Of a DNA stretch of 64,000 nt, positions 1 to 10,200 are shown piece by piece. The stretch's first letter is position 1. Each line of letters starts with the position of its first letter. This DNA comes from Fen-330 sp050008465 (GTDB lineage Bacteria > Acidobacteriota > Terriglobia > Bryobacterales > Bryobacteraceae), in assembly GCA_050008465.1 (NCBI GenBank), contig JBEKMO010000010.1:1-64000 (forward strand), written 5' to 3'. The position numbers and the translations under genes are program-made. The notes beneath the pieces are model-generated. The model saw only the letters and a program-made list of their open reading frames with translations, searched no databases and was not told the DNA's origin.

Positions 1-1004
1 GCTCGGAACAGAAAGCGGGCTTCGCCCGGCGCTCGACCGAGGACGCTGAAGCGTACCAGGAGTACCTGCGAGGGCGCTACTTCTGGAACAAGCGCACGGG
101 CGAGGCGCTGGAAACGGCGATCTCGCATTTTGACCAGGCAATCGCGCGCGACCCCGGTTTCGCGCTCGCGTATTCCGGGATGGCGGACTGTTATATGTTG
201 CTGCCCTACATCACCGGGACGCCGGGAAGCGTGGCCTACCCGAGAGCCAAGGCGGCCGCCCTGAAGGCGCTGGAACTGGACCCTGGATTGGCGGAAGCCT
301 ACCCCGTTCTGGGCGTCGAGCAACGAGACTACGAATGGAAGTGGAGCGAGGCGGAAGCGAGCTTCCGGAAAGCGCTCGAGCTCAACCCCGAGTACCCGAC
401 CGCGCATCAGTGGTATGGCGAGTATTTGTTTTTCATGGGCCGCTTCGAGGAGGCGCTCGCCGAGATGAAACGCGCTCAGCAATTGGATCCGCTCTCACTG
501 ATCATCAACAAACAGGTCGGCGATGTGTACGACGCGTGGCGCCATTACGACGAGGCGATCGCCCAGTACAAGGCCACGCTCGAGATGGACCCCAGTTTCG
601 TGTACGCCCTCGAAGCCCTCGCGGGCTCGTACTTGAGGAAGCACATGTACGCCGAGGCGATTGGGGCGGCCAAGAAGGCGCTGGAGTTGGATCCGAAGCG
701 CCCTCTGCTGTTCGCCATACTGTTGATCGCGTATACGAAATCGGGGCAGCGGGCCGAAGCGCAGCGGGCGTTCGCTGCGATCCAGGAACAGCAGAAGACA
801 GGCGGATTCCCGGCGATCTTCATGGCGCTGGTGCGCGTCGAGACCGGTGACAGGGACGGTGCGCTCCAGTGGCTCGAGAAAGCGATGGACCAGCGAAACG
901 TCTATCTGCTCCACCTGAAGAGCTATGAGGTGTGGGACCCGCTCCGCGCCGATCCGCGCTTTGTCGCGCTGCTCCGGCGGATGAAGTTTCCCGAAAACCC
1001 GTAA
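1..1004 (+). CDS. TPR-repeat protein, C-terminal part (5' end outside window)
   Basis: The reading frame is open from the left edge, so the start lies outside the window. The visible 333 residues are tetratricopeptide repeats. The opening block (YLRGRYFWNKRT followed by FDQAIARDPGFALAYSGMADCY) is typical of acidobacterial proteins in which TPRs follow a winged-helix DNA-binding or serine/threonine kinase domain. At least six repeats with A-A-L-x-L-D-P endings follow. TPRs mediate protein-protein contacts, so a regulatory role is likely, but the effector domain cannot be seen. The gene ends 17 bp from the convergent oxidoreductase gene. The TPR assignment is firm; the full architecture is inference. 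Confidence 0.85.
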   Translation, partial: SEQKAGFARRSTEDAEAYQEYLRGRYFWNKRTGEALETAISHFDQAIARDPGFALAYSGMADCYMLLPYITGTPGSVAYPRAKAAALKALELDPGLAEAYPVLGVEQRDYEWKWSEAEASFRKALELNPEYPTAHQWYGEYLFFMGRFEEALAEMKRAQQLDPLSLIINKQVGDVYDAWRHYDEAIAQYKATLEMDPSFVYALEALAGSYLRKHMYAEAIGAAKKALELDPKRPLLFAILLIAYTKSGQRAEAQRAFAAIQEQQKTGGFPAIFMALVRVETGDRDGALQWLEKAMDQRNVYLLHLKSYEVWDPLRADPRFVALLRRMKFPENP

Positions 1005-1021
1005 AAACCCATCCCGGGTTT

Positions 1022-2452
1022 TCAGCCCTCGTGGTACTCCGCGTCCTGGTTGACTTTCCAGAGGTCGTAGAGCTCTCTGCCGGCCAGGATGTTGCGTGCA
1101 GCCAGCAGCGCCGTCATCATGGCATGGTCCTGGTTGTTGTACTTGTGCATGCCGTTGCGGCCCACCAGGTGGAGGTTGGGGAAGCGCTGGCGGATCTCGG
1201 CCCGCACCAGCGCCACGTTCTCGAGGTAGTCGCCATCGTAAACCGGATAGGCTTTGGGCTGCCGGACGGCACAGCCGTCGACGATGTCGGCCCGGCTGGC
1301 CAGGCCGATCTTCTGCAACTCGCTGGTGGCCAGCTCGATCAGCTCGGCGTCGGGCGCCGACCACAGGCCGTCCCCTTCGAAGCAGAAATACTCCAGGCCG
1401 TAGCAGCAGTAAGCCGGGTCGGGAACCATCTCGGGCGACCAGGACTTGAAATTCTGGACGCGGCCGACCTTGACGTTGGGATCATGAATGTAGATCCAGT
1501 TGTCGGAGAACCGCTCGCGGTCCTTGAGGATCAGGGCGACGGTCACGAAGTCGCGGTACTTGAGGGCTCGGGCCGCCTCCAGCGCTTCCGGGGACGTGGC
1601 CGGCGCCAGCATCGCAACCAGCTCGCGAATGGGGGCGGAAGAAATGACGTGCGCGGCGGCGACGGTCTCGCGCCCGCCTCCAGCGAGAGAGCATTCCACG
1701 GTCCACGAAGACGAGGCCTGGTCAAAGGCACAGCCCACCACGCGGCGGCCCAGGCGGACCTCCCCTCCCATCTGGCGCACCTTCGCGGCGCAGGTCTCCC
1801 ACATCATCCCCGGGCCCTTCCGGGGATAGCGGAAGGTGTCGATGAGGGTCTTAATCAGCTTGCTGCGGTCCCTGGACTTGTGAGGAAATAGTGCGTTCCT
1901 GACGGCCGAGGCCAGCGACAGGCCCTTGATGCGTTGCGCGGCCCAATCCGCGGAGATCCGGTTGCAGCTCATGCCCCACACCTTTTCCGTGTAGGTCTTG
2001 AAGAAGATCCGATACAGGCGGCTGCCGAACTGGTTGGTGACCCAGTCCTCGAGCGACTTGGGGTGACGCACCGGAAACAGGCGGGCCTTCAGGTAGGACA
2101 GCACGCACAGCGCGGACTCCAGCACGCCCAGGTTGCGCAGGGCTTCGAAGGCCTTGAGCGGATAGGAGTAGAACTTTCCGTCGTAGAGGATTCGGGAGGA
2201 GCGCGGGCGCTGCAGCAGGTCGTCGGGCAGGATCTCGGTCCACAGATCCTCGATCTCCTGCGACTTGGAGAAGAAGCGGTGGCCGCCGATGTCGAAATGG
2301 AACCCCTTGTAGCGGACGGTCCGCGAAATGCCTCCCACGTACTCGGGATCGGACTCCAGCACGGTGACCGGGATCCCGCTCTTCGCCAGCGAGTAAGCAG
2401 CGGTCAGGCCGGCTGGGCCCGCCCCGATTATCGCGACCCGTCCTGTACTCAT
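1022..2452 (-). CDS. NAD(P)/FAD-dependent oxidoreductase, UDP-galactopyranose-mutase-like
   Basis: A 476-aa protein opening with a Rossmann dinucleotide motif (IIGAGPAGLTAAYSLAKSG), followed by ESDPEYVGGISRT and GGHRFFSKS, as in the amine-oxidase / UDP-galactopyranose mutase-like flavoprotein family (PRK07208-like proteins). These enzymes bind FAD and are often found with polysaccharide or glycolipid genes, but the substrate cannot be read here. The ATG at 2452 follows the upstream stop by only 4 bp, so it is probably translated with the secreted-protein gene and forms the last gene of a four-gene minus-strand run starting at 4841. Family assignment is good; the reaction is unknown. Confidence 0.85.
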   Translation of the reverse strand: MSTGRVAIIGAGPAGLTAAYSLAKSGIPVTVLESDPEYVGGISRTVRYKGFHFDIGGHRFFSKSQEIEDLWTEILPDDLLQRPRSSRILYDGKFYSYPLKAFEALRNLGVLESALCVLSYLKARLFPVRHPKSLEDWVTNQFGSRLYRIFFKTYTEKVWGMSCNRISADWAAQRIKGLSLASAVRNALFPHKSRDRSKLIKTLIDTFRYPRKGPGMMWETCAAKVRQMGGEVRLGRRVVGCAFDQASSSWTVECSLAGGGRETVAAAHVISSAPIRELVAMLAPATSPEALEAARALKYRDFVTVALILKDRERFSDNWIYIHDPNVKVGRVQNFKSWSPEMVPDPAYCCYGLEYFCFEGDGLWSAPDAELIELATSELQKIGLASRADIVDGCAVRQPKAYPVYDGDYLENVALVRAEIRQRFPNLHLVGRNGMHKYNNQDHAMMTALLAARNILAGRELYDLWKVNQDAEYHEG

Positions 2453-2456
2453 TCCG

Positions 2457-3176
2457 CTACTGCTTGGGTGCGGCGGCGCGGGTCAGGGTAGCGGCCCGCT
2501 GGGGGTTCTTGATGAGCTTCTTGACGGTCTCGGAGACCTCGCGCTGGTCGCCCGGCACGGTGGTGTAGGACATGCGGACGAACCGCTCGACCTTCGGCGA
2601 AAAGCTCTGGTCGAACCGCTTGAGCCAGGTCTGAAGACGGTACTGCTCGGCGTGCTCTTTGTTCTTCTTGAGGGCCGCTTCGTACTGCTGGCGCGCCTGC
2701 GGGTCGGCGATGAGCTTCGGATCCGCCCCGGGGGGATAGGCGACGTTGCCGGACCGCGGCGGAATCACGCCGGTGCTGGGCAGGTCCTGGGGATTGAAGT
2801 TGGGGTCGAGGTTCTTGTCGATCAGCGCCACCAGCGCGAGCCAAGTCTCCAGGGTTTCGCGGCGCAGCACCAGCCGCTTCATGGCGTCGGCTTCCTTGGC
2901 CAGGTCGATTCCCTCCAGCAGGTCGGCTGCTTCCTGGAGGCAGAACGGTTCTTTCTTCTGCTCGAACTCGGCGAGTTGCGCCGCCGCGCGCGCTGTGATT
3001 TCCGACATATGCTTCCCGTTGATAACCTTGTCCAAATACGTCTTTTTCGCGGTTGCCTGCCCGGCGCAGGCGGCCGCAATCGCCAGCCCCAGGACCGCCG
3101 CGCCCGAGAGCCGCCTGCCCGTCGCTGGATACCAGGTAGCTGTCAACGCAAAATCGAAATGTCCGCTTTTCTGCAT
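2457..3176 (-). CDS. Hypothetical secreted or periplasmic protein
   Basis: 239 aa from the first ATG. A hydrophobic export-signal-like stretch (GAAVLGLAIAAACAG) preceded by arginines occupies residues 23-42. The start is uncertain: the ATG leaves an unusually long segment before the signal, and an in-frame TTG ten codons later would give a more normal signal peptide. The mature part is charged and helix-rich, with no motif I recognise. It sits 21 bp after the Ig-like gene and 4 bp before the flavoprotein gene, so it is probably co-transcribed with both. No function assigned. Confidence 0.65.
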   Translation of the reverse strand: MQKSGHFDFALTATWYPATGRRLSGAAVLGLAIAAACAGQATAKKTYLDKVINGKHMSEITARAAAQLAEFEQKKEPFCLQEAADLLEGIDLAKEADAMKRLVLRRETLETWLALVALIDKNLDPNFNPQDLPSTGVIPPRSGNVAYPPGADPKLIADPQARQQYEAALKKNKEHAEQYRLQTWLKRFDQSFSPKVERFVRMSYTTVPGDQREVSETVKKLIKNPQRAATLTRAAAPKQ

Positions 3177-3197
3177 CTTCGCACACAGAGGACAATA

Positions 3198-4070
3198 TCA
3201 CTCTGCGGAGAGATCGATGCCGGGTAGCCACAGGACGCCTTCATATGTCGAGCCCTTGTCGCTCGGGACCGTGTATTCCCTCGCACCGTCCTTGGTTTTG
3301 ATGCAAGTTCCCGCCGTATCCGTTGTGGAGTTGGATTCGAAATGCGGCAGCGCGCAGGCCGGACCGCCCCACACCCGGTACTCCCAGTCGATTGGGAAGG
3401 TCATGTTTCCCACGGTCCAGGGAGGCCCGCCTCCCGGATCGCCGGAATAGCTTTCGTCCTGCATGTTCGCGGGCGTGCCCTTTCCCGGAATGCAGTCGGC
3501 CATGGTGGCCCAGCGGCTCCCGGTCTCCGTCTCTGGATAATGCGTGGAGTTGTTGAACGGCAGATAGAAACCGTCGGCCGTACAACGCGAATTCTTCTCC
3601 CGGACTTCGCAGTTGATGAAGGACACGGTTTGGGGCTTGAGAAAGAACTGGAGCAGGATCCCGCAATCCGGCCGGCCGTGTTTGTGCCTCAAAGGGGTGC
3701 CCGGCCATCGTCTCATTAATAGGCCGCTCGGCTCGATGACGGTGAAGGTGATCGAGCAGTAACACCCCGGGCCGATCGCGGTGACCGTAACCGAACCGGC
3801 GTTGCGGCCCGCCCGGAGGGTGAGGCTGCCGCCGCTGGCGCTGATGGGTTTGCCCTCACCCAAGACGATCCAGGTGACGCCCCCTTCCGAGCAGGTGAGG
3901 TAGACCTCCTCGCCCACCCCGATGGTGGTTCGCGTGCGGTCCGCCGGCACGGTGACCCGCGTCTGGGAGGTGATGGTGCAGGTGGTGCAGTTCCGGGTGC
4001 CGCCGCCGGTGGAACCAGAGGGATCGGAACCGCCAGTGGGATTGCTGGTATTGCTATCGCAGCCCGACAT
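3198..4070 (-). CDS. Ig-like-domain protein, probably injection-system or polymorphic-toxin associated
   Basis: 290 aa. Residues 36-113 look like a bacterial Ig-like fold: a VTVPADRTRTTIGVGEEVYLTC opening, a G-x-x-T-W core, AGSVTVTA, and ITFTVIEPSG at the end. The rest contains the order PGT-RHKHGRPDCG-I-F-PQTVSFINCEVRE, which I recall from uncharacterised proteins encoded near VgrG/PAAR or contractile-injection loci. That recollection is not checked here. The protein is rich in Cys, Gly and Thr and has no signal peptide. It lies 6 bp after the 254-aa gene. Existence of the gene is likely; its role is a low-confidence inference from family memory and the paired neighbour. Confidence 0.6.
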   Translation of the reverse strand: MSGCDSNTSNPTGGSDPSGSTGGGTRNCTTCTITSQTRVTVPADRTRTTIGVGEEVYLTCSEGGVTWIVLGEGKPISASGGSLTLRAGRNAGSVTVTAIGPGCYCSITFTVIEPSGLLMRRWPGTPLRHKHGRPDCGILLQFFLKPQTVSFINCEVREKNSRCTADGFYLPFNNSTHYPETETGSRWATMADCIPGKGTPANMQDESYSGDPGGGPPWTVGNMTFPIDWEYRVWGGPACALPHFESNSTTDTAGTCIKTKDGAREYTVPSDKGSTYEGVLWLPGIDLSAE

Positions 4071-4076
4071 GTGAGA

Positions 4077-4841
4077 TCAACCCTTGCTCCTGTTTTCGAG
4101 TGCCTGCCGCATGTAGCCCTGGGTCCGCGCGATCAGCCGCTCCAGGCGAGCTTTCGGCTCCGCCCCGGCCTCCGGCGCCACGCTCGCGGCAACCCAGGGA
4201 TAGAGCGGGTCCGACATCACGCCGGACCCGAACGCAAACATCAGCCCCAGCACCAGCGGGGGGCCTTCCGGTTCGGGCAAATTCAACCGCGTGGCGCCCT
4301 GCCGGGCCTCCTGTAAGAGATTGGTGAGTGCAGGACCGCCGGCATAGACGCATTTGCGCGGATGCAGCGCCTGCAACCAGGGGATGGCCTTGGAATCGTA
4401 AGCTTTGCCCACCGCAACCAGTTCCTCGGGCGGGGCCTTGGCGATGTGCTCCAGGCCCTTGGCCACGTGCTCGCCCTTGGGCCCGTACACCAGCGCCAGA
4501 TAGGTCGAGACGTGCAGGTGCAGGCGGCTGGCCTGCGCCATCTCGTCGAGGCCCTCCCGGTCGCGAAGGATGTCGCGGGTCCAGAACAGCAGCGGGTCCT
4601 GGTCGAACTCGTGGCCGAGAATGACCATGAACTCGGTGTACATTCGCACCGGGCCGCGCGTCTGGAATCCGTACTCGCGGGCGCGCTCGGCGCCCTTCGA
4701 GATGAGCTGCTGGATGCGGGCGTCGTCGACTCCCTCCACCGAGCGGGGGTAGTTCTGCTTGAGATGCTCGAGCAGACCGGTTTCGAAGCGGGCCTGCCCG
4801 GCGGCATCGAAGGCCTGTATCTGTTCCTGGCGGATGATCAT
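4077..4841 (-). CDS. Conserved hypothetical protein, candidate injection-system accessory
   Basis: 254 aa starting MIIRQEQIQAFDAAG, a helix-rich cytoplasmic protein without signal or membrane segments. The N-terminal pattern (I-R-x-E-Q-x-x-A-F, then H-L, then GAERAREYGFQTRGPVRMYTEFM) matches a family I associate with T6SS/eCIS or polymorphic-toxin neighbourhoods, again from memory only. It is the first gene of a four-gene minus-strand run. It is divergent from purU, whose start is only 36 bp away, so the two promoters must lie in or across this short gap. A restriction on the interpretation is that no VgrG, tube or sheath gene is in the window. Confidence 0.6.
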   Translation of the reverse strand: MIIRQEQIQAFDAAGQARFETGLLEHLKQNYPRSVEGVDDARIQQLISKGAERAREYGFQTRGPVRMYTEFMVILGHEFDQDPLLFWTRDILRDREGLDEMAQASRLHLHVSTYLALVYGPKGEHVAKGLEHIAKAPPEELVAVGKAYDSKAIPWLQALHPRKCVYAGGPALTNLLQEARQGATRLNLPEPEGPPLVLGLMFAFGSGVMSDPLYPWVAASVAPEAGAEPKARLERLIARTQGYMRQALENRSKG

Positions 4842-4877
4842 TGGAACCCCGCTCCATCCCGGTTGCGCCCCGGACGA

Positions 4878-5753
4878 GTGAATTCTACACTGGATTTTAT
4901 CACCAACACAGCCATTCTACTCATCGATTGCCCCGACCGGAAGGGGATCGTGGCCGCTATCGCGGACTTTCTGTACGCCCACGGCGCCAACATCCTGCAT
5001 GCCGATCAACACCAGGATAACAACTTGGGGTTGTTCTTCATGCGGATCGAGTGGGACTTGGACGGCTTCGACCTGTCCCGGGAAGACCTGCCGCGCCAGT
5101 TCCAGCCGATCGCCGAGCGCTTCTCTATGCGCTGGCGGGTGGAGTACGCGGCGGCGCGTCCGGCGGTGGCGATCTTCGTATCGGGCTACCTGCATTGCCT
5201 GGTGGACCTGCTGCACCGCCACCAGAGCGGCGAGTTCGCCTGCGCCATCCCCCTGGTGGTGAGCAACCACACGGCGGCGCGCCCGCTCGCGGAGTTCTAC
5301 GGCATCCCGTTCCACCACGTTCCCGTGGAGAAAAGCAACAAGACCGGGGCCGAGCGGGTCCAGTTCGAGCTGCTCGATCGCCATGGGGTGGATTTGGTGG
5401 TTCTGGCGCGCTACATGCAGATCCTCTCGCCCGAGTTCGTGGCGCGCTACCCGCAGCGCATCATCAACGTCCACCACTCCTTCCTGCCGGCCTTCAGCGG
5501 GGCGCGGCCACACCGCGCCGCCTTCGAGCGCGGCGTGAAACTGATCGGGGCCACCAGCCACTACGTCACCGAGGTGCTCGACGACGGCCCGATCATCGAA
5601 CAGGACGTGGCGCGGGTCTCGCACCGCGACCAGCTCGAGGACCTGATCCAGAAGGGCCGCGACCTGGAACGGGTGGTGCTTTCCCGCGCCGTCCGCTGGC
5701 ACCTGGACCACCGCATCCTGGTCTACGGCAAGAAGACCGTAGTCTTCGACTGA
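4878..5753 (+). CDS. purU: Formyltetrahydrofolate deformylase
   Basis: 291 aa from a GTG at 4878; this start gives the normal PurU length, and upstream codons in frame lie inside the divergent gene. PurU hydrolyses 10-formyl-THF to formate and THF, feeding PurT-dependent purine synthesis and balancing one-carbon pools. An N-terminal ACT domain (residues 11-90, starting AILLIDCPDRKGIVAAIADFL) is followed by a formyltransferase-fold domain with the catalytic triad visible as N197 and H199 (IINVHHSFLPAF) and D235 (LDDGPIIEQD). It stands alone. Its last codon and stop fall within a 35-bp dispersed repeat. Confidence 0.95.
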   Translation: MNSTLDFITNTAILLIDCPDRKGIVAAIADFLYAHGANILHADQHQDNNLGLFFMRIEWDLDGFDLSREDLPRQFQPIAERFSMRWRVEYAAARPAVAIFVSGYLHCLVDLLHRHQSGEFACAIPLVVSNHTAARPLAEFYGIPFHHVPVEKSNKTGAERVQFELLDRHGVDLVVLARYMQILSPEFVARYPQRIINVHHSFLPAFSGARPHRAAFERGVKLIGATSHYVTEVLDDGPIIEQDVARVSHRDQLEDLIQKGRDLERVVLSRAVRWHLDHRILVYGKKTVVFD

Positions 5754-5781
5754 AGTGGGCGCCCGCAACCGAGGGACTGCC
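5747..5781 (+). repeat. 35-bp dispersed repeat overlapping the purU stop codon
   Basis: The 35 bases starting at the last purU codon recur in inverted orientation at 48335-48369 between tldD and pmbA with a single mismatch. The copy at 48 kb is not in a coding region. The element is GC-rich and contains GGGCGCCCG, a self-complementary core. Nature unknown; a small REP-like or MITE-derived sequence is possible. Confidence 0.7.
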
Positions 5782-5993
5782 TCGGCCGCCGGTAGGATAG
5801 GGCTCCAGCCCTGTCCCGGAGGTTGCGCACTGCGCCATGGCGCCCCAGGCCGGGCCCGGGTCCGAATCCACATTCTTGGTCAACCTGTAAGATAATAAGA
5901 CTCTGTACCCGGTTTCGAAGCCGGTCCGCCAGTCGAGTGTGGTCCCCGCGGCACAGTGGCAAGCCAGCTTGGGGAGTTCAACAACGGAGAAGA

Positions 5994-7232
5994 ATGGTCA
6001 GAAATGTTATGCAGCTAAGCCATCCCTTTGCACGGCCGCGATTCATTCTATTCCTCGCGCCTGTCCCAATCTTTCTCGCGAGCTGCCGCCAAAGTGAGCC
6101 CGTGCGCGCGACGGCCGCGCCGGTGGATGTCCAGGTGGCGGAAGTCACAGCGCGGGACGTTCCGGTGGTCAAAGAATGGATCGGCACGCTGGACGGCCGG
6201 GTCAATGCCGAAATCCGCGGACAGGTCACCGGGTACCTGCTCCGCCAGGCTTACCGGGAAGGCTCCTTTGTCCGCAAGGGCGAGTTGTTGTTCGAGATCG
6301 ACCCCAGGCCGTTCCAGGCGGCTCTCAACGAAGCCCGGGCCAAGCTCGCGCAGGCCGAGAGTAGCGTCCAGCAGGCCCTCGGGAACCTCGCGCAGAGCAA
6401 TGCCCGGCTCGGCAAAACCGAGCTCGATGTCAAGCGCTATGCCCCTCTGGCTGCCACCAAAGCCATCAGCCAGGAGGAAATGGACAACGCCATCCAAAGC
6501 CAGCTCGAGGCCAAAGCGGCGGTAGAAGCTTCGCAGGCCGCGATCGAGACCGCCAGGGCCGCCGTGGTTGCGGCGAAGGCGGCGGTCTACGACATGGAAG
6601 TGACGCTCAGCTTCACCAAGATCGCGTCGCCGATCGACGGAGTCGCCGGGCTGGCCAGGATACAGGTCGGCGATCTCGTCACGCCATCCGGGCTCCCGCT
6701 GACGACGGTATCCACCGTCGATCCCATCAAGGCCTACTTCAGCGTCAGCGAACAGGAGTATCTGGCCCAACAGCGCGGCGGTGGCCCGAGTGGCTGGGCA
6801 AAAGACCTGGAACTGGTCCTGGCGGACGGATCCGTGTACCCCCTCAAGGGCACGTTTTTCATGGCCGATCGTCAGGTGGACGTCGGCACCGGCACGCTGA
6901 GAGTCGCGGTGCTCTTTCCCAACCCCGGCAACGTCCTGCGGCCAGGCCAGTACGGCCGTGTGCGGGCTATGGTTGGCCTGCGCAAAGGCGCGGCGCTGGT
7001 TCCGCAACGCGCCGTGACTGAGTTGCAGGGCTCCTATCAGGTTGCCGTGGTGGGCGCCGGCAACAAGGTCGCCATCCGCCCGGTCCGCTTGGGTGAGCGC
7101 TCCGGCCCTCTGTGGGTCGTTGAAGACGGAGTCCAGCCCGGCGAACGGGTGATCGTGGAAGGCCTTCAGAAGGTGCGTAGCGGCGTCACCGTCAATCCCA
7201 GGCCGGCCGCCGCGCAGACGGGCGCGAAGTAG
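5994..7232 (+). CDS. RND efflux periplasmic adaptor lipoprotein (AcrA/MexE type)
   Basis: 412 aa from ATG 5994, which has GGAGAAG just upstream. It begins with a lipoprotein signal whose lipobox is LASC (residues 22-25, IFLASCRQS), so it is probably anchored by lipid. The order is lipoyl-like half (GTLDGRVNAEIRGQVTGYLL), a long alpha-hairpin rich in Ala/Gln, the second lipoyl half (IASPIDGVAGLA), beta-barrel and membrane-proximal domain. It bridges the inner-membrane pump and the outer-membrane channel. The pump gene follows 5 bp downstream and the channel gene after that, making a complete tripartite operon. No local regulator gene is present; substrate unknown. Confidence 0.93.
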   Translation: MVRNVMQLSHPFARPRFILFLAPVPIFLASCRQSEPVRATAAPVDVQVAEVTARDVPVVKEWIGTLDGRVNAEIRGQVTGYLLRQAYREGSFVRKGELLFEIDPRPFQAALNEARAKLAQAESSVQQALGNLAQSNARLGKTELDVKRYAPLAATKAISQEEMDNAIQSQLEAKAAVEASQAAIETARAAVVAAKAAVYDMEVTLSFTKIASPIDGVAGLARIQVGDLVTPSGLPLTTVSTVDPIKAYFSVSEQEYLAQQRGGGPSGWAKDLELVLADGSVYPLKGTFFMADRQVDVGTGTLRVAVLFPNPGNVLRPGQYGRVRAMVGLRKGAALVPQRAVTELQGSYQVAVVGAGNKVAIRPVRLGERSGPLWVVEDGVQPGERVIVEGLQKVRSGVTVNPRPAAAQTGAK

Positions 7233-7237
7233 GCGGC

Positions 7238-10200
7238 ATGTCCAAATTCTTCATCGACCGGCCGATTGTGGCGATGGTGATCGCCATCCTCACGGTCATC
7301 CTGGGCGTGATCTCCCTGCTGACGCTGCCTGTGGCTCAGTACCCGGACATCGTCCCGCCCGAAGTCACCATCGGCGCCACCTATCTGGGCGCGGATGCGC
7401 AAACCATCGAGCAGTCCGTCGCCGCTCCCATCGAGCAGCAGATGAGCGGCGTCGACAACATGCAATACATGTTCTCCACCAACGCCAACAATGGCGGGAT
7501 GAACATGCGCGTGACCTTCGACATCAAGACGCAGCCCAACATCAACCTCATCCTGACCCAGATGCGCGAGGCGCTGGCGGCCACCCAACTGCCCGCCGAC
7601 GTCAACAACTACGGCGTGATCGTGCGGAAGGCCATGAGCTCGCCTCTGTTGATGCTCTCGCTGTACTCGCCCAAGGGCACGCGCGACCGCAACTTCCTGG
7701 CCAATTACGCCTACATCAACCTGGTCGATGAAATCGCGCGGGCTCCCGGCGTCGGCGATGTTCTGGTGTACGGCGGCCGTTACGCGATGCAGATCTGGGT
7801 GAAGCCGGACCGCTTGGCCAAGCTCCAGGTCACGGTGCCGGAGATCGTCCGCGCCGTTCAACAGCAGAACACCGTCAATCCGGCCGGGCAGATCGGCGGT
7901 GAGCCTGTTCCCGACGGCCAGGAATTCACCTATGCGGTGCGCGCCCAGGGACGCCTGATTACTCCCGAGGAGTTCGGCCAGATTGTGATCCGGGCGAACC
8001 GCGACGGCTCGGTCCTGCGCGTCCAAGACGTGGCCCGCGTGGAACTGGGGGCCGAGAGCTACAACGTCAGAGGCCGCGTCAATGGCGAACCCGCGGCCAT
8101 TATCCCGGTCTTCCAACTGCCCGGGTCCAATGCTCTCGATGCCGCCCAGAACGTCAGGAACACGATGGCGCGGTTGAAGCCGGGCTTTCCGGATGATGTC
8201 GACTACCTGGTTTCTCTCGACACCACGCTGCCCGTGAAGGAGGGCATCGCGGAGATCGTCTTGACCCTGCTGGAAGCGCTCCTACTGGTGGCCCTGGTCA
8301 CGTACCTCTTTCTGCAAGACTGGCGTGCGACTCTGATCCCGCTCCTGGCCGTGCCGGTTTCCCTCGTCGGCACATTCATCTTTTTCCCGCTGTTCGGCTT
8401 TTCCATCAACACGCTTTCGCTGTTTGGGCTGGTGCTTGCGATCGGCCTGGTGGTGGACGACGCCATCGTGGTCGTCGAAGCCGTGCAGCGCCATATCGAA
8501 GAAAGGCTCTCCCCGAAAGACGCCTCGATCAGGGCCATGCAGGAGGTCTCGGCGCCTGTCATCGGCATTGCCCTCATCCTCGCCGCCGTGTTCGTTCCGA
8601 CGATTTTCGTTCCCGGCATCACCGGACGTCTCTACCAGCAGTTCGCGGTCACCGTAGCCACCTCGGTCCTCATTTCCGCTTTCAACGCGCTCACCCTCAG
8701 CCCCGCGCTCTCGGCCATGTTTCTCCGGCCCAAGAAACATACCCGGGGACCGCTAGCAGCTTTCTTCCGCCTCTTCAACAAGACCTTCGAACGTGGAAGG
8801 AACACTTACGTCGCTACTTGCCGATCGCTGATCCGCAAGTCCGCCCTGGCCCTGCTTCTGCTGGCCGGTTGCGCGTTTGTGTCGGGCTGGTTCGGCACCC
8901 GACTTCCCACCGGCTTCCTGCCGGAGGAAGACCTGGGCTATGTGCTGCTCACGGTCCAGCTCCCCAACGCCGCATCGTTGCAGCGCACCGACGCCGCGCT
9001 GAGGAAGATCGAGGAGATCATCCGGCCGATTCCCGCCGTCGAGACCTACGCCAGCGTGGTTGGCTACAACTTCCTGAGCGGGGTGCCAAACACTTACTCC
9101 GGCTCCTTCTTCATCAAGCTGAAGCCTTGGGGAGAACGCAAGTCCAAAGAGGACCAGGCGTCCGCGGTGGTTCGGTATTTGAACCGGCGGCTCAGCGCAC
9201 TCCCCGAGGGCATTGCCTTCTCGATCACGCCGCCGGCCATCCCCGGTGTGGGGGCTTTTGGCGGGTTCACCTTCATTCTGGAAGACCGCTCCGGCAAGGA
9301 CATCGCGTTCCTGGATTCCAACCTGCAACAGTTCATGCAGGCCGCGCGAAAGCGCCCGGAGCTGACCAGCCTGACCACCACCTTCCTGCCCACCGTCCCG
9401 CAGGTGTTTGTCGAGGTCGACCGCGACAAAACGATTTCGCAAGGCGTCGCTATGAGCGATCTCTATCAGACCTTGCAGGCCTTCATGGGCGGCTCCTTCG
9501 TCAACTACTTCAACCGCTTCGGCCGCCAATGGCGCGTGTTCATCGAGGCGGAGGGCGAGCAGCGCACGCGCGCCGAAAATGTCAGCCAGTTCTACATCCG
9601 CAACAGCCGGGGCGACATGGTTCCGCTCTCCGCGCTGACTAGCATCCGGCGTATCGTGGGCCCTGAGTTCACGCAGCGCTACAACCTCTACCGTTGCGCC
9701 CAGATCTTCGGCAGCGCCGCGCCGGGCTACAGCTCCGGTCAGGCCATGAAGGCGCTGGAAGACACCTTTGCGCGAACCATGCCGCGCGAGATGGGCTTCG
9801 ATTACGCGGGCATGTCCTTCCAGGAGCAGGTGGCTCAGAAGGGTTTGTCGCCCCTGGTGATCTTTGGCATGTCGCTGGTCTTTGTGTTCCTGATCCTCGC
9901 CGCCCTCTATGAGAGCTGGACCCTGCCGGTGAGCGTCCTGCTCGGAACCCCCGTGGCGGTGGCCGGCGCGCTGTCCACGTTGTACATCCGGCAGATCACC
10001 AACGATGTCTATGCCCAGATCGGTTTGGTCATGCTCATCGGTCTGGCGGCCAAGAACGCCATCCTCATCGTCGAGTTCGCCAAGGTGCGCTATGCCGGCG
10101 GCATGCCGCTGGTCGATGCGGCCCTGGAGGCGGCCAGGCTTCGCCTGCGCCCGATTCTGATGACTTCCTTCGCCTTCATCCTGGGCTGTGTTCCCCTGTG

